A stretch of DNA of 64,000 nucleotides, from the NCBI GenBank assembly GCA_035356615.1, contig DAOQSN010000024.1, forward strand, positions 1-64,000, in the 5' to 3' direction. Shown piece after piece: positions 8,652 through 16,690 of this stretch. The number at the start of each line of letters is the position of its first letter. The first letter of the stretch is position 1. Origin of the DNA: JAKQDH01 sp029558835. GTDB lineage: Bacteria; Planctomycetota; Phycisphaerae; UBA1845. Below the pieces are notes generated by a model, which was not told the DNA's origin, made no database searches, and saw only the letters and a list, made by a program, of their open reading frames with translations. The position numbers and the translations under genes are program-made.

Positions 8652-9107
8652 GCGGGCGGAGCGAGGCGCCGCCGGCGGTAGCGGCCGTAAGCGGATGGGG
8701 CTGGCCCGATCCCGGAGCGGGACGCCGACGCCTCGGCGGGAAGCTAACGCCACCGCGGGTCGCTCGTCTCAAGGAGACGGCGCAGTGGGGGAACCCCAGG
8801 CGCGGGAAGCGCCAAGGTGGAGAAACCCCGCGGGTGGCATGCCCAAGCCGGAGGCGCCGGCATGCCGGCACGGAAAGCGGCGTGCGGTTGCGGATGGCGG
8901 TGTCCAGCGTGCGGGGAAGCATGGCGGCGCTGCGCTTGGCCATGCCACCCCGCTCCAGCGGTTGGTTTTCCACCCCCGCTCCAGCGGTTGGTTTCCCAGA
9001 GGTCCGGGTATGTCGAATGAAAGTGTGGTCAAACGTACCGCGTCGGCGAGGCGCACCGCGGGGAAGGGGTGCCGGGCGGCGCGGGCGATTCCGGCGATCG
9101 AGGAGGC
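8652..9107. other. Intergenic region with a family A element
   Basis: Contains a complete family A palindrome (8832-8950) followed by two direct copies of CCGCTCCAGCGGTTGGTTT at about 8949-8995. No gene seen. The last bases carry a strong ribosome binding site (GAGGAGG, 9100-9106) for the following gene. Confidence 0.6.
8832..8950. repeat. Family A palindromic element
   Basis: Starts GGGTGGCATGCCCAAGCC and ends GCGCTTGGCCATGCCACCC, so the termini are inverted repeats. The inner part carries GGCGCCGGCATGCC and the conserved CATGGCGGCGCTGCGC block. Confidence 0.85.
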
Positions 9108-11099
9108 ATGAACATGTGGATGCGGATCGAGGCGTTGCTTGTCAGCCTGTGTGTGGGCCTGGCCTGGATGCCGGCCGCGCGTGCCGAGGAGGAGGCGAAG
9201 GAGTTTGAGGGTTACTCGGCGCGGGCGAAGGCGGCCGTGGAGCGCATGCTGGCCAGCCTGGCCCGTCTGGAGAACTACAGCGACGAGGCCGTCTACCGCG
9301 TGGTGACGGACGCCTCGTTCAAGATGCCGGACCAGCCCGTGCGTTGCAGTTTCTCCCGACCGAAGCGGTTCCGCGTGCGCACGAGCGAACAAGACATCTG
9401 CAGCGATGGGAGACAGCTTACTGTCTATCTGAAGAACATGCAGAGGTATCAGGTGGTGCCTCTTGAGGAGGACCTCGGTAAGCAGTTGGGTACGTACACA
9501 CGCGGGATGGGTCTGCGGTTTGGCGCGGCTGAACTGCTGCTGGCGCAGAAGCCCGCGGAGATTCTGGCCGAGCAGGTGCAGGACCTGGAGCTGGTGGGCA
9601 AGGACGACGTGGACGGGACGCCCTGCGTGAAGTTGCAGGGGACGATGAAGAGTTCACGGCTGGGGTTCGGCGACAGCGAAGTGCCGATTACCCTGTGGCT
9701 GCGCGAGTCCGACTTCCTGCTGCGGCAGGTGGAACTCGACCTGACCGACATGCTCAAGAGGCAGTTCGAGGATAATGAAGAGGGCGTGCAGCCGCGCCTG
9801 ACCGAATACCGGATGGTCTATGACCTGCGGAACATCAAGGTCAACGAGACGCCGGGCAAGGATGAGTTCGTGCTCGAGCCGCCGGAGCAGGCGAAGAAGG
9901 TGGACAAGTTCTACACGGGAGCGGCGGGCGGCGAGACGGCCCAGCAGTTTGAGCTTTCGGGTCAACCGGCGCTCGAGCTGGACCTGCCGACCGTGGACGG
10001 GCGGGGCTTGACTCTCAGCGCGCTGAAGAACCGGGTGGTGGTGCTGTATCTGGCTCCCGGCTACGACATGAGTGGCAGCGGTTCCACGCTCCGGGCGCTG
10101 GCCGACGTCCAGCGCGACTACGCCGACAAGGGCGTGGCCCTGGTGTACGTGCACCCGGGAAGCAGCGCGGAGAAGCTGCTCGAGGCCGAGCCGGATGCCG
10201 CCCGCAAGCTCGTGGTGGCGCTCGACGCGGAGGGGACGGCCGCCCAGCAGTATTTCGAGGAGCAGTGGGCGGGCGGGACGGTGTTGATCAACCGGGAGGG
10301 CATCGTGCAGGGACGCTACTTGGGGCCGTTGGTGGAGCAGACGACGCGGGCGTTACGGTCGGACCTCGACAAGTTGCTTGCGGGGCAGGCGTTGCCCGCG
10401 GCGGCCGCGATGACGGACGAGCAGAAGCAGGAGGCGGCCGAGCAGCGGGCGTCGCGCGGCGGCATGGTCTCCTCGGTGGAGCCGGTTAACGAAGCCCACC
10501 TGCACGAGGCGTGGTCGGTGCTGGCGCGGGTGGGGATGAACTTCGGCGGCACGGGACAGGCCGCGCGGAGCGTGGTCCGCGACGGGTTGTGGGTCAGGGA
10601 CCGGAACAACGTCCGGTGCATCAGTCCGGAAGGGAAGATCACGGCCGAGATTCCGATCATCGAGGTCGCTTCCGGTCGGTTCAACCAGGAGGCGTTTACG
10701 GTGGGGCGGTTGGGCCGGGGCATGGGTGTTGTGTACCTGAGCACGATTCCCGGCGACGAGGAGCAGGCCGGCTGGCGACCGCCGAAGGCGGCGCGCCTGG
10801 TGGCCAACGACGAGGAGGGCAGGGAGCTGTGGCGTCTGGAGCTGCCGGTGGAGAACTACCAGATTCCGCAGGGTCTCTGCACGGGAGACGTTGACGGCCG
10901 AGGCGGGGACGAAGTGCTGTTCCTGCAGGGTGGGGCATTGTGGGTCGTCGATGGACGCGGTGAAGTGATCGTGCGGAAGGCGGTGGCCGGGTGGCCGATG
11001 TCGCTTCTCGTCGAGGACCGCGATAACGATCGCCGCGCGGAGATGTACGTGCAGACCCAGCAGAAGCTGCACCGGTTTGACTACCGCCCGCAGAAGTGA
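9108..11099 (+). CDS. Secreted DUF2092-like protein with redox-dead thioredoxin fold
   Basis: 663 residues. ATG at 9108 is chosen because GAGGAGG sits one base upstream of it and a Sec signal peptide follows (hydrophobic to about residue 24, cleavage near ARA). Residues about 35-255 resemble a LolA/LppX-type lipoprotein-carrier fold (DUF2092). Residues about 275-420 look like an AhpC/TlpA thioredoxin-like domain, but the active-site CXXC is absent: the segment reads APGYDMSGSGST near residues 314-325. The C-terminal part (DVDGRGGDEVLFLQGG, DRDNDRRAEM) looks like fragments of FG-GAP/VCBS propeller blades. A family D hairpin follows the stop. Function unknown; the chimera suggests a periplasmic lipid or protein-quality role by inference only. 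Confidence 0.8.
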   Translation: MNMWMRIEALLVSLCVGLAWMPAARAEEEAKEFEGYSARAKAAVERMLASLARLENYSDEAVYRVVTDASFKMPDQPVRCSFSRPKRFRVRTSEQDICSDGRQLTVYLKNMQRYQVVPLEEDLGKQLGTYTRGMGLRFGAAELLLAQKPAEILAEQVQDLELVGKDDVDGTPCVKLQGTMKSSRLGFGDSEVPITLWLRESDFLLRQVELDLTDMLKRQFEDNEEGVQPRLTEYRMVYDLRNIKVNETPGKDEFVLEPPEQAKKVDKFYTGAAGGETAQQFELSGQPALELDLPTVDGRGLTLSALKNRVVVLYLAPGYDMSGSGSTLRALADVQRDYADKGVALVYVHPGSSAEKLLEAEPDAARKLVVALDAEGTAAQQYFEEQWAGGTVLINREGIVQGRYLGPLVEQTTRALRSDLDKLLAGQALPAAAAMTDEQKQEAAEQRASRGGMVSSVEPVNEAHLHEAWSVLARVGMNFGGTGQAARSVVRDGLWVRDRNNVRCISPEGKITAEIPIIEVASGRFNQEAFTVGRLGRGMGVVYLSTIPGDEEQAGWRPPKAARLVANDEEGRELWRLELPVENYQIPQGLCTGDVDGRGGDEVLFLQGGALWVVDGRGEVIVRKAVAGWPMSLLVEDRDNDRRAEMYVQTQQKLHRFDYRPQK

Positions 11100-11113
11100 G
11101 CGACGGGAAGAAA

Positions 11114-11185
11114 GGGACATCACGGGTTTCCGGCGGCGCCCTCCGCTGCGGGGACGTCCCCGGTGCAGGGGCTCCGTGATGTCCC
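11114..11185. terminator. Bidirectional hairpin at convergent junction (family D)
   Basis: GGGACATCACGG (11114-11125) is inverted as CCGTGATGTCCC (11174-11185), preceded by A-rich and followed by T-rich bases (GTTTT). It lies between the convergent genes ending at 11099 and 11200. The same motif occurs at the convergent junction at 14966-15054. Confidence 0.6.
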
Positions 11186-11199
11186 GTTTTGCGGGAGGG

Positions 11200-11679
11200 T
11201 CAGCGGCGGCGCAGGACGATCAGGGCCCCCAGGCCCAGCAACGCCAGGCTGGCGGGCTCCGGGAGCTGACCGCGGATCGCCCCGGCCGGGAAGTTCGCGT
11301 TGTGCAGGTTCACGTAGTACTGGTCCGGGGCGGCCAGCACGCCGGCCAAGTCCGCGTCGAACAATCCCGAACCGCTCAGCATGGCGCTGAAATCCACGAC
11401 GACGCTCCCCGCCATGCCCACGGGCGCGGCGTGGATGTGCGCCCCCGTCAGCGGCAACGTGATGTTCGACACGTCGAAGTTCCAGTCGATGGTCAGGGCG
11501 ACGTCGTCGATGTACAGGTCGGCCAGGCCGAACCCGTCCGGATCGCCCGGTCCCGGAACCTCCTGCGCCCCGTCCATCGGGATGGTAAAGTGGACCACTG
11601 CCGCCCCGGCCGGAGCGGCCGCCAGTCCCGTCCACATCAGTAGGGCGAGAACGCCAAACCCTCGGGTCACTGACCTCAT
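11200..11679 (-). CDS. CHRD-domain protein with PEP-CTERM anchor
   Basis: 159 residues. The start at 11679 is fixed by AAAGGAGAC seven bases upstream and a signal peptide right after it (about residues 1-27, ending AGA). The middle holds a CHRD domain, a fold shared with chordin: it opens with FTIPMDGAQEVP and includes GAHIHAAPVG, VVVDFS and YYVNLHNANFPAGAIRGQL. The C-terminus is a PEP-CTERM sorting signal (PEPASLALLGLGALIVLRRR), which directs processing by an exosortase and attachment at the cell surface. Gene order suggests it may be transcribed with the sugar dehydrogenase-cupredoxin gene 125 bases upstream on the same strand. Ligand unknown. Confidence 0.9.
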   Translation of the reverse strand: MRSVTRGFGVLALLMWTGLAAAPAGAAVVHFTIPMDGAQEVPGPGDPDGFGLADLYIDDVALTIDWNFDVSNITLPLTGAHIHAAPVGMAGSVVVDFSAMLSGSGLFDADLAGVLAAPDQYYVNLHNANFPAGAIRGQLPEPASLALLGLGALIVLRRR

Positions 11680-11804
11680 GATTGTCTCCTTTGGTTTACC
11701 GCCAAACGCGCGGCCGCCGCCGATGGTCCACGTGGACCATGGCGTGCCCGGGTCCTTACGAGAGCCGCGCACCAGCGCGTCGGCACTCCCGGCATCCCGA
11801 ATGC

Positions 11805-13664
11805 TCACGGTGCACCCGTAAAGCTGTTCTGGAACACCGCCACGTCTTTCAGGTCTACGTCGCCGTCCTCATCAATATCAAAGACGACACAGGCGTCCGG
11901 CTCCACCGTCACGCTGCCGACCATCCCCATCACAAAGTGGACAATGCAATAGTAGGGATAGTAGTTGCCCGGCATGGGATGCGCCGCCAGGAAGGCCGCG
12001 TTGAACGTCACGTCGAACACGGTCGCGGTGCTTGACGTTGCATTGCCGGAGCGGAAATTCCCATCATATGCACCGTCCACCCCGCTTTCGACGTTGTGCA
12101 GACCACCGGCCCAGAACCAGTGAATCGTATCTCCGATCTCGATGGTGACGTCAGCGGGGATGAAGTCAAAGTTCGGGCCTACGGACACGTTCGTCGTGTT
12201 GAGGCCATCGAAGTCGTAGGACACGCCGGGCCCGGACAGGCAGGCGAAGAGCGCGTCGTAATCATCCAGGTCCACGTCGCGATCGGCGTTGCCGTCACCG
12301 AAGGGCAGGCCCAGGATGCGGTAGACCTCGCCGGTGCTCCCGGTGGGACCGAGCGTCGCGGTGACCAGGGCATACAGTTCACCCTCCTCATCCTCACCGA
12401 TACCCTTGAGAAACTTACCCAGCGGCGCCTCCTCCTGACCGAGCCGCAGTTCACGGACCTGCCCATTGAGCGGAGTGGAGCCTGCCAGGTAATAGAGGCG
12501 GCCCGTAGGCCCGAAGTTGGCGCTGAAATCGCCGAAGATGTACCGGCCTTGCAGGCTCGGCGAGGTCGTACCGCGGTACACGTGGCCGCCGATGATCGCC
12601 AGGCCGCCATCGCTGTGAGAGTACTCTACAATCGGATCAATCATCCCGTCATCGTCACACGTGGCCGGGGGCGTGGCCGGATTAAAGGGATCGAAGCAGT
12701 GGAACCCTTCCTTGATCACCCATCCGTAGTTGCCACCCGCGGTGATGATGTCGAGTTCCTCAAACAGGTTCTGCCCCACGTCCGCCAAATACAGCGTCCC
12801 GTCCCCTCCCGGTCCGTCATCGAAGGATATCTGGTAGGGGTTGCGGAACCCGTAGGCGTAGATTTCGTCGAGGCCCGGCGCTCCTACAAAGGGGTTATCC
12901 GGGGGAATGGCATAGGGAGAACCGCTGTCCACGTCGATGCGCAGCAGTTTGCCCAGGGCGGTAGCGAGGTTCTGCGCGTTGCCGATGGGGCCGTGGGAAG
13001 GCGGGTTGTCCGCCAGGCCGTCGTTGGCCCCGCCCCCGTCACCGAGCGGGAAATACAGATACCCATCGGGCGCGAAAGCGACCGTCCCGGAGTTATGGTT
13101 GAACTGTGGCTCCGCGATGCTGAAGAGAATCACCTCGCTGTCGGGATCGGCCACGTTGGGATTCGCCGTCACGGCGAACTCCGACAGCACTTCGCTGTGG
13201 CAACCACGGGAAGTGCCGAAGCAGGGATCCCCCGGCGCCCCCGCGCGCGGGGCGCTGTAGCGAACGAAGAATCGCCCGTTGTGGACGTAGTCCGGATGGA
13301 ACGCCAGCCCCAGGAGGCCGCGCTCGTCGTACCCGGTGTTGAGCGTTACCATTCTGTCCGTGATGTCCAGAAACGGCGTTGCCAACAGGACACCGTTCTC
13401 TACGATCCGGATCCGGCCGACCTGATCGACTACGAAGAGCCGGCCTGAGCCGTCGCCCGCATGCGTGGCCGACACCGGCGCGACCAGCCCGGAGGCGACG
13501 CTTTCCAGTCCGACGCGGACGTCGCCGAGCGGGATCGCCGCCCACGCTACCGCCGCTGTTGTCACCAGGCACCCGGCCGCCAGCCCTACCGTCCGTTGCC
13601 GCTTGCTTCTGCTTACCAACGTGACTCGTACCGACCCACGTGCGCTTCGTCGTCTGGTCTGCAT
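11805..13664 (-). CDS. Secreted sugar dehydrogenase propeller with cupredoxin nested in dockerin
   Basis: 619 residues from the ATG at 13664, which has GGGAGGA upstream. A basic leader and signal segment precede a glucose/sorbosone-dehydrogenase six-blade beta-propeller (about residues 40-450). Recognisable blocks are FLDITDRV-like, ERGLLGLAFHPDY, NHNSGTVAFAPDGYLYFPLGDGG, GFRNPYQISFD and DVGQNLFEE. At about 455-475 comes one dockerin-like calcium repeat (DGNADRDVDLDDYDALFACL). Next is a cupredoxin domain with a plastocyanin-type copper site: His523, Cys573, His576 and Met581, with C-x2-H-x4-M spacing. The protein ends with a second dockerin repeat (DIDEDGDVDLKDVAVF). Such dehydrogenases oxidise aldoses with PQQ; the attached cupredoxin could accept the electrons. 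Confidence 0.9.
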   Translation of the reverse strand: MQTRRRSARGSVRVTLVSRSKRQRTVGLAAGCLVTTAAVAWAAIPLGDVRVGLESVASGLVAPVSATHAGDGSGRLFVVDQVGRIRIVENGVLLATPFLDITDRMVTLNTGYDERGLLGLAFHPDYVHNGRFFVRYSAPRAGAPGDPCFGTSRGCHSEVLSEFAVTANPNVADPDSEVILFSIAEPQFNHNSGTVAFAPDGYLYFPLGDGGGANDGLADNPPSHGPIGNAQNLATALGKLLRIDVDSGSPYAIPPDNPFVGAPGLDEIYAYGFRNPYQISFDDGPGGDGTLYLADVGQNLFEELDIITAGGNYGWVIKEGFHCFDPFNPATPPATCDDDGMIDPIVEYSHSDGGLAIIGGHVYRGTTSPSLQGRYIFGDFSANFGPTGRLYYLAGSTPLNGQVRELRLGQEEAPLGKFLKGIGEDEEGELYALVTATLGPTGSTGEVYRILGLPFGDGNADRDVDLDDYDALFACLSGPGVSYDFDGLNTTNVSVGPNFDFIPADVTIEIGDTIHWFWAGGLHNVESGVDGAYDGNFRSGNATSSTATVFDVTFNAAFLAAHPMPGNYYPYYCIVHFVMGMVGSVTVEPDACVVFDIDEDGDVDLKDVAVFQNSFTGAP

Positions 13665-14107
13665 AGGTTTCCTCCCAGGTTTGTTCACACTACTTCCGCG
13701 CCCGCGGGCTTGTACGCGCGCGGTCCGTCGAAATCAGCGCGGGAACTTCCAGTAGGTGCGAAAAGAAGTGTCCGCCCTGTGTCAGCCGCGAGCACGTCCC
13801 GGCAGGGGGCGCTGGGCACGCACGCGTTGCCCAGGCGGAACGGCGGATGTGAGTGCGGGTGCTGTTGACCAGTGGGACAACGGCGTTGACAGGTGTCAGG
13901 GGCTTGCCCGCTGCGGAGACTCCGTCCGCCTCGCGGGTGGGGAACCCGTTGGTTGCCGCCCCCAGGCGCGGGAACAGTGACCATGCAAAATCGCCGCGCG
14001 TCACTTGTGCGGGACAGCCCGCGCCGTAGGATAGCTACCCGGATGCGGGGACACGGCATGGGCGGACGGACACCGATGCGCCCCGCGTCGTTTCAGGAGT
14101 GGCACTC
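13665..14107. other. Divergent intergenic region
   Basis: Separates the divergent genes at 13664 and 14108 and must hold promoters for both. A TTGACA hexamer lies at 13886-13891 but has no convincing -10 partner. No yybP-ykoY manganese riboswitch core was recognised upstream of the transporter, although this was looked for. No coding frame was convincing. Confidence 0.45.
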
Positions 14108-14983
14108 GTGGTTGGATCGGCGGCGATGCGGGCGGCGTTTGTTGCGCTTGGCGCGAATGCCATACTGCTGGCGCTGAAGGCGGTCGCCACGGGGTTTTCC
14201 GACAGCTTGACGATCTTCTCGGAGACGTTGAACTCGCTGGCCGACGTCGTGTCGGCCGTGGTCATCCTTCTGTGTGTGCGCTGGGCCTGGATGACGCCGG
14301 ACGAGAGCCATCCGTTCGGGCATCGGCGGGCGGAGCCGGTGGCGGGGCTGGTGGTGGCCATTTTTACGGGGATTCTGGGGTTCGAGGTCTGCAAGACGGC
14401 CGTGGTGGATTTGTGGCGCGGGGCGCTGCCGCAACGGATCGGGCCCTACCCGATCGTCGCTTTGTGTATCACGGCCGGGATGAAGAGCTGGCTGGCGGTG
14501 TTTTTCCATCGCCGGGGTGAGCGTCTGGACAGCCCCGCCTTGCGGGCGACGGCCATCGACTGCCGCAACGACGTGTTGATCGCGGTGCAAGGTCTGGCCG
14601 CCGTGGTGGTTGCGGATTTGCGTCTGCCGCTGCTCGACGTTCTGGCGGCGATGCTGGTGGGGGTGTACATCCTCTACAGCGGTCACCGCATCGGCATGGA
14701 GAACCTCGACTACCTCATGGGGAGGGCACCCAGCGAGGAGTTGCTGGAGCGCATCCGGTCGGCCGCCGGAGGAGTAAGAGGCGTGCTCTGCGTTGATGAG
14801 ATCAAGGGGCACTACGTGGGGACGTTCGTGCACGTGGAGTTGACGGCGCACGTGGACGGCGCGCTATCAACGACCGAGTCGCACGACGTCTGCGAGGCGA
14901 CGCGCTCGGCCGTCGAAGCCATCGGCATCGTGGACCGCGCCTTCGTACACATCGCCCCGGCCGAGAAAAGGGGACATCACTGA
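14108..14983 (+). CDS. Cation diffusion facilitator, probable manganese exporter
   Basis: About 291 residues with six predicted membrane helices and a C-terminal cytoplasmic domain, matching the CDF (cation/proton antiporter) family. HPFGHRRAEPVAG is the family signature. Metal-site residues read NxxxD in helix 2 (Asn42, Asp46) and DxxxD in helix 5 (Asp151, Asp155). Zinc CDFs have HxxxD in helix 5; the N/D plus D/D pattern is that of manganese exporters such as MntE. GTG at 14108 is preferred because AGGAG lies eight bases upstream; GTG at 14099 overlaps that site. The last residues (EKRGHH) are encoded by the family D hairpin, so the repeat has captured the stop codon. Confidence 0.88.
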   Translation: MVGSAAMRAAFVALGANAILLALKAVATGFSDSLTIFSETLNSLADVVSAVVILLCVRWAWMTPDESHPFGHRRAEPVAGLVVAIFTGILGFEVCKTAVVDLWRGALPQRIGPYPIVALCITAGMKSWLAVFFHRRGERLDSPALRATAIDCRNDVLIAVQGLAAVVVADLRLPLLDVLAAMLVGVYILYSGHRIGMENLDYLMGRAPSEELLERIRSAAGGVRGVLCVDEIKGHYVGTFVHVELTAHVDGALSTTESHDVCEATRSAVEAIGIVDRAFVHIAPAEKRGHH

Positions 14984-15082
14984 TTTCCGGGCATGGCCCG
15001 TCTCCGCTGGGAGCCCGGCGCCGCGGGCCTGGAAATCAGTGATGTCCCCTTTTCAGCGGCAATCAGTGATGTTCCCTTTCTC
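14966..15082. terminator. Family D hairpin array at convergent junction
   Basis: AAAAGGGGACATCACTGATT (14966-14985, continuing TCC) is inverted as GGAAATCAGTGATGTCCCCT (15031-15050, continuing TTTC). A third half copy, AATCAGTGATGTTCCCTTTC, follows at 15061. It lies between the convergent genes ending at 14983 and 15102, so it probably stops transcription from both sides. Confidence 0.65.
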
Positions 15083-15101
15083 CGTGCGAGTTGTCGTTGC
15101 T

Positions 15102-16466
15102 TCAGCGTGGCAGGACTTCGAGGCCGAGAATCGTTAGGTCGTCGCGGGGGTTGCAGGAGCCGCGGGCGGTGTCGGCGTGGGCTTCCGTGCGGGCGACGAA
15201 GTCCTGGATCGACAGGCGGCTGAGCTGATCGAAGACGTGGCGGTAGGCGCGGGAGCCGCTGTTGTCGGCGGCAGGGGCCAAGGTGCCCTCGCCGGCGCTG
15301 GCGGCGGAAGCTCTGCCGCTGCTGTGCGCCGAACCTGAATGAGCGTGCGCGAGCGTGCGCTGGTCTTCGGCCGCTCCTTCACGGTCGCGGGTCGGATCTG
15401 GAGCCGTTCTCTCACGGTCGCGGTTTGGATAGGCTGCGCTGTCGAACGCCAACTCGACGCCGTCGGTGAAGAGCAGCAGCTTGTCGCCGGGCTGAAGTTC
15501 GACTTCGCGGGTGGCGAAATCCTCGCCGGCGAACAAACCCAGCAGGCCGCCGGGCGAACGCAACTCGCTGCACGTGCCGTCGTGGCCGAAGAGCAGCGGG
15601 TGCAAGTGCCCGCCGCGGGCGTACTGGAGCTTCAATGTCCGCGTGTTCAGCAGGCCGTACCAGGCGGTGACAAACTGGCAGTTGGGCAGACCCTGGTCCT
15701 TCAACGCGTCATTGAGAACGCCCAGCACCTCGCTGGGCGAGATGATCTCGTAGCGGTCATCGTGGATGCGCTTGGGCACCATCGTGCGCTTGATGAACAT
15801 GGTCAGCAGGCTGGCGGCCATGCCGTGCCCGACGGCATCGGCGATGTAGAGGCCGATGTGCTCCTCATCGACGCGAACGACGTCGTAGATGTCGCCGGAG
15901 ACCCACATGGCCGGGTGATACAACGCGGCGAACTGAATGCCGTCGATGGGGCTGCTCAAGTTCGGCAGAAAGTCGCGTTGCAGCCGGGCGGCAAGACGCA
16001 TCTCCTGATCGACCTCAGCGAAGTGCTCGTTGAGGCTCTTGCCGAGGCGTTCGAGGTTGCCCAGCTCGCGTTCGAGCTGCTTGACGATGCCATGATAGCG
16101 GTCGATGGTGGCCAGTCGGCCCCGCAGCTCGGCGAGCGAGACGTCGCGGCTGACCTGCTCCACCAGCGAGCCCGGTTGAACCGGCGCCTTCGCCGGCGGG
16201 CCCGAGCCGTCGGACACCATCAGCACGGCCACGCGCTCCGTCTGGAGTCGGCGCATCAGGCTGGTGAAGGCCTGGGCCTGGCCGTTGTGCGGACCGGACG
16301 TAGTGGTCGGGGCGGCCGCGATGACGGCGTCCACATCGCGGGCCTTGGTGATGCTCAGGGCGGCCGCGTAGTCCGGGACGGTGGTGACGTTCCAGCCGCA
16401 ATTGCCCAGCGCGCTGACGGTGTCGGCGGGCAGCGCATCCTGGGGATTGACAACCAGAATCTGCAT
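15102..16466 (-). CDS. RsbU/SpoIIE-type PP2C phosphatase with receiver-like N-terminus
   Basis: 454 residues. Residues 1-125 have a response-regulator-like alternation (MQILVVNPQDA) but lack a clear phospho-acceptor Asp pattern. A helical linker (about 125-160) with a coiled-coil look leads into a PP2C-type serine/threonine phosphatase domain. Its metal-binding motifs are visible: SGDIYDVV, IADAVGHGMAASL, LLLFTDGVELA and RDDLTILGLEV. Such proteins dephosphorylate anti-anti-sigma factors in partner-switching stress pathways; no partner gene is nearby. Between the TDGV motif and the final motif, about 60 residues (containing NRDRERTAPDPTRDREGAA) are translated from family C repeats at 15337-15430, an apparent in-frame invasion. 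Confidence 0.88.
   Translation of the reverse strand: MQILVVNPQDALPADTVSALGNCGWNVTTVPDYAAALSITKARDVDAVIAAAPTTTSGPHNGQAQAFTSLMRRLQTERVAVLMVSDGSGPPAKAPVQPGSLVEQVSRDVSLAELRGRLATIDRYHGIVKQLERELGNLERLGKSLNEHFAEVDQEMRLAARLQRDFLPNLSSPIDGIQFAALYHPAMWVSGDIYDVVRVDEEHIGLYIADAVGHGMAASLLTMFIKRTMVPKRIHDDRYEIISPSEVLGVLNDALKDQGLPNCQFVTAWYGLLNTRTLKLQYARGGHLHPLLFGHDGTCSELRSPGGLLGLFAGEDFATREVELQPGDKLLLFTDGVELAFDSAAYPNRDRERTAPDPTRDREGAAEDQRTLAHAHSGSAHSSGRASAASAGEGTLAPAADNSGSRAYRHVFDQLSRLSIQDFVARTEAHADTARGSCNPRDDLTILGLEVLPR
15337..15430. repeat. Family C repeats, tandem, translated inside a gene
   Basis: A leader TGAATGAGCGTGCGCGAGCG (15337-15356) is followed by two cores: CCGCTCCTTCACGGTCGCGG at 15371 and CCGTTCTCTCACGGTCGCGG at 15404, each ending in a GGAT-like tail. 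The leader plus core is repeated in reverse at 28764-28831. Here it lies within the PP2C gene in an open frame. Confidence 0.7.
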
Positions 16467-16521
16467 GGTGGCTCAACGCGCAGGCGTACCGACCCCTCAG
16501 GGCGACCCCGCAACCCGAACC

Positions 16522-16624
16522 GTGGGTGCCATGCTTTCCTGCGACAGCAGTCGCGGGTAAGCATGCTCTCATGCCCCACCACATGCCCACCCCCGCCTGG
16601 GGCGGGTGAGGGCATGGCACCCAC
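16522..16624. repeat. Family B palindromic element
   Basis: GTGGGTGCCATGCTTTCCTG to GGGCATGGCACCCAC, with inner GCGACAGCAGTCGCGGGTAA and CCGCCTGGGGCGGGTGAGG hairpins. Located between the PP2C gene (start 16466) and the DUF192 gene (end 16691). Confidence 0.85.
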
Positions 16625-16690
16625 GAGCGCTGCAGGCGCGCCGGGGCCGGGACCGTTTCTCGGACCGTAGCTAAGGTGAGATTCGACGGG

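Noticed and set aside
13895..14107. Manganese riboswitch (yybP-ykoY) upstream of the CDF gene
   Set aside because: The conserved GGGGAGUAG-like core could not be found; only unrelated GC hairpins are present.
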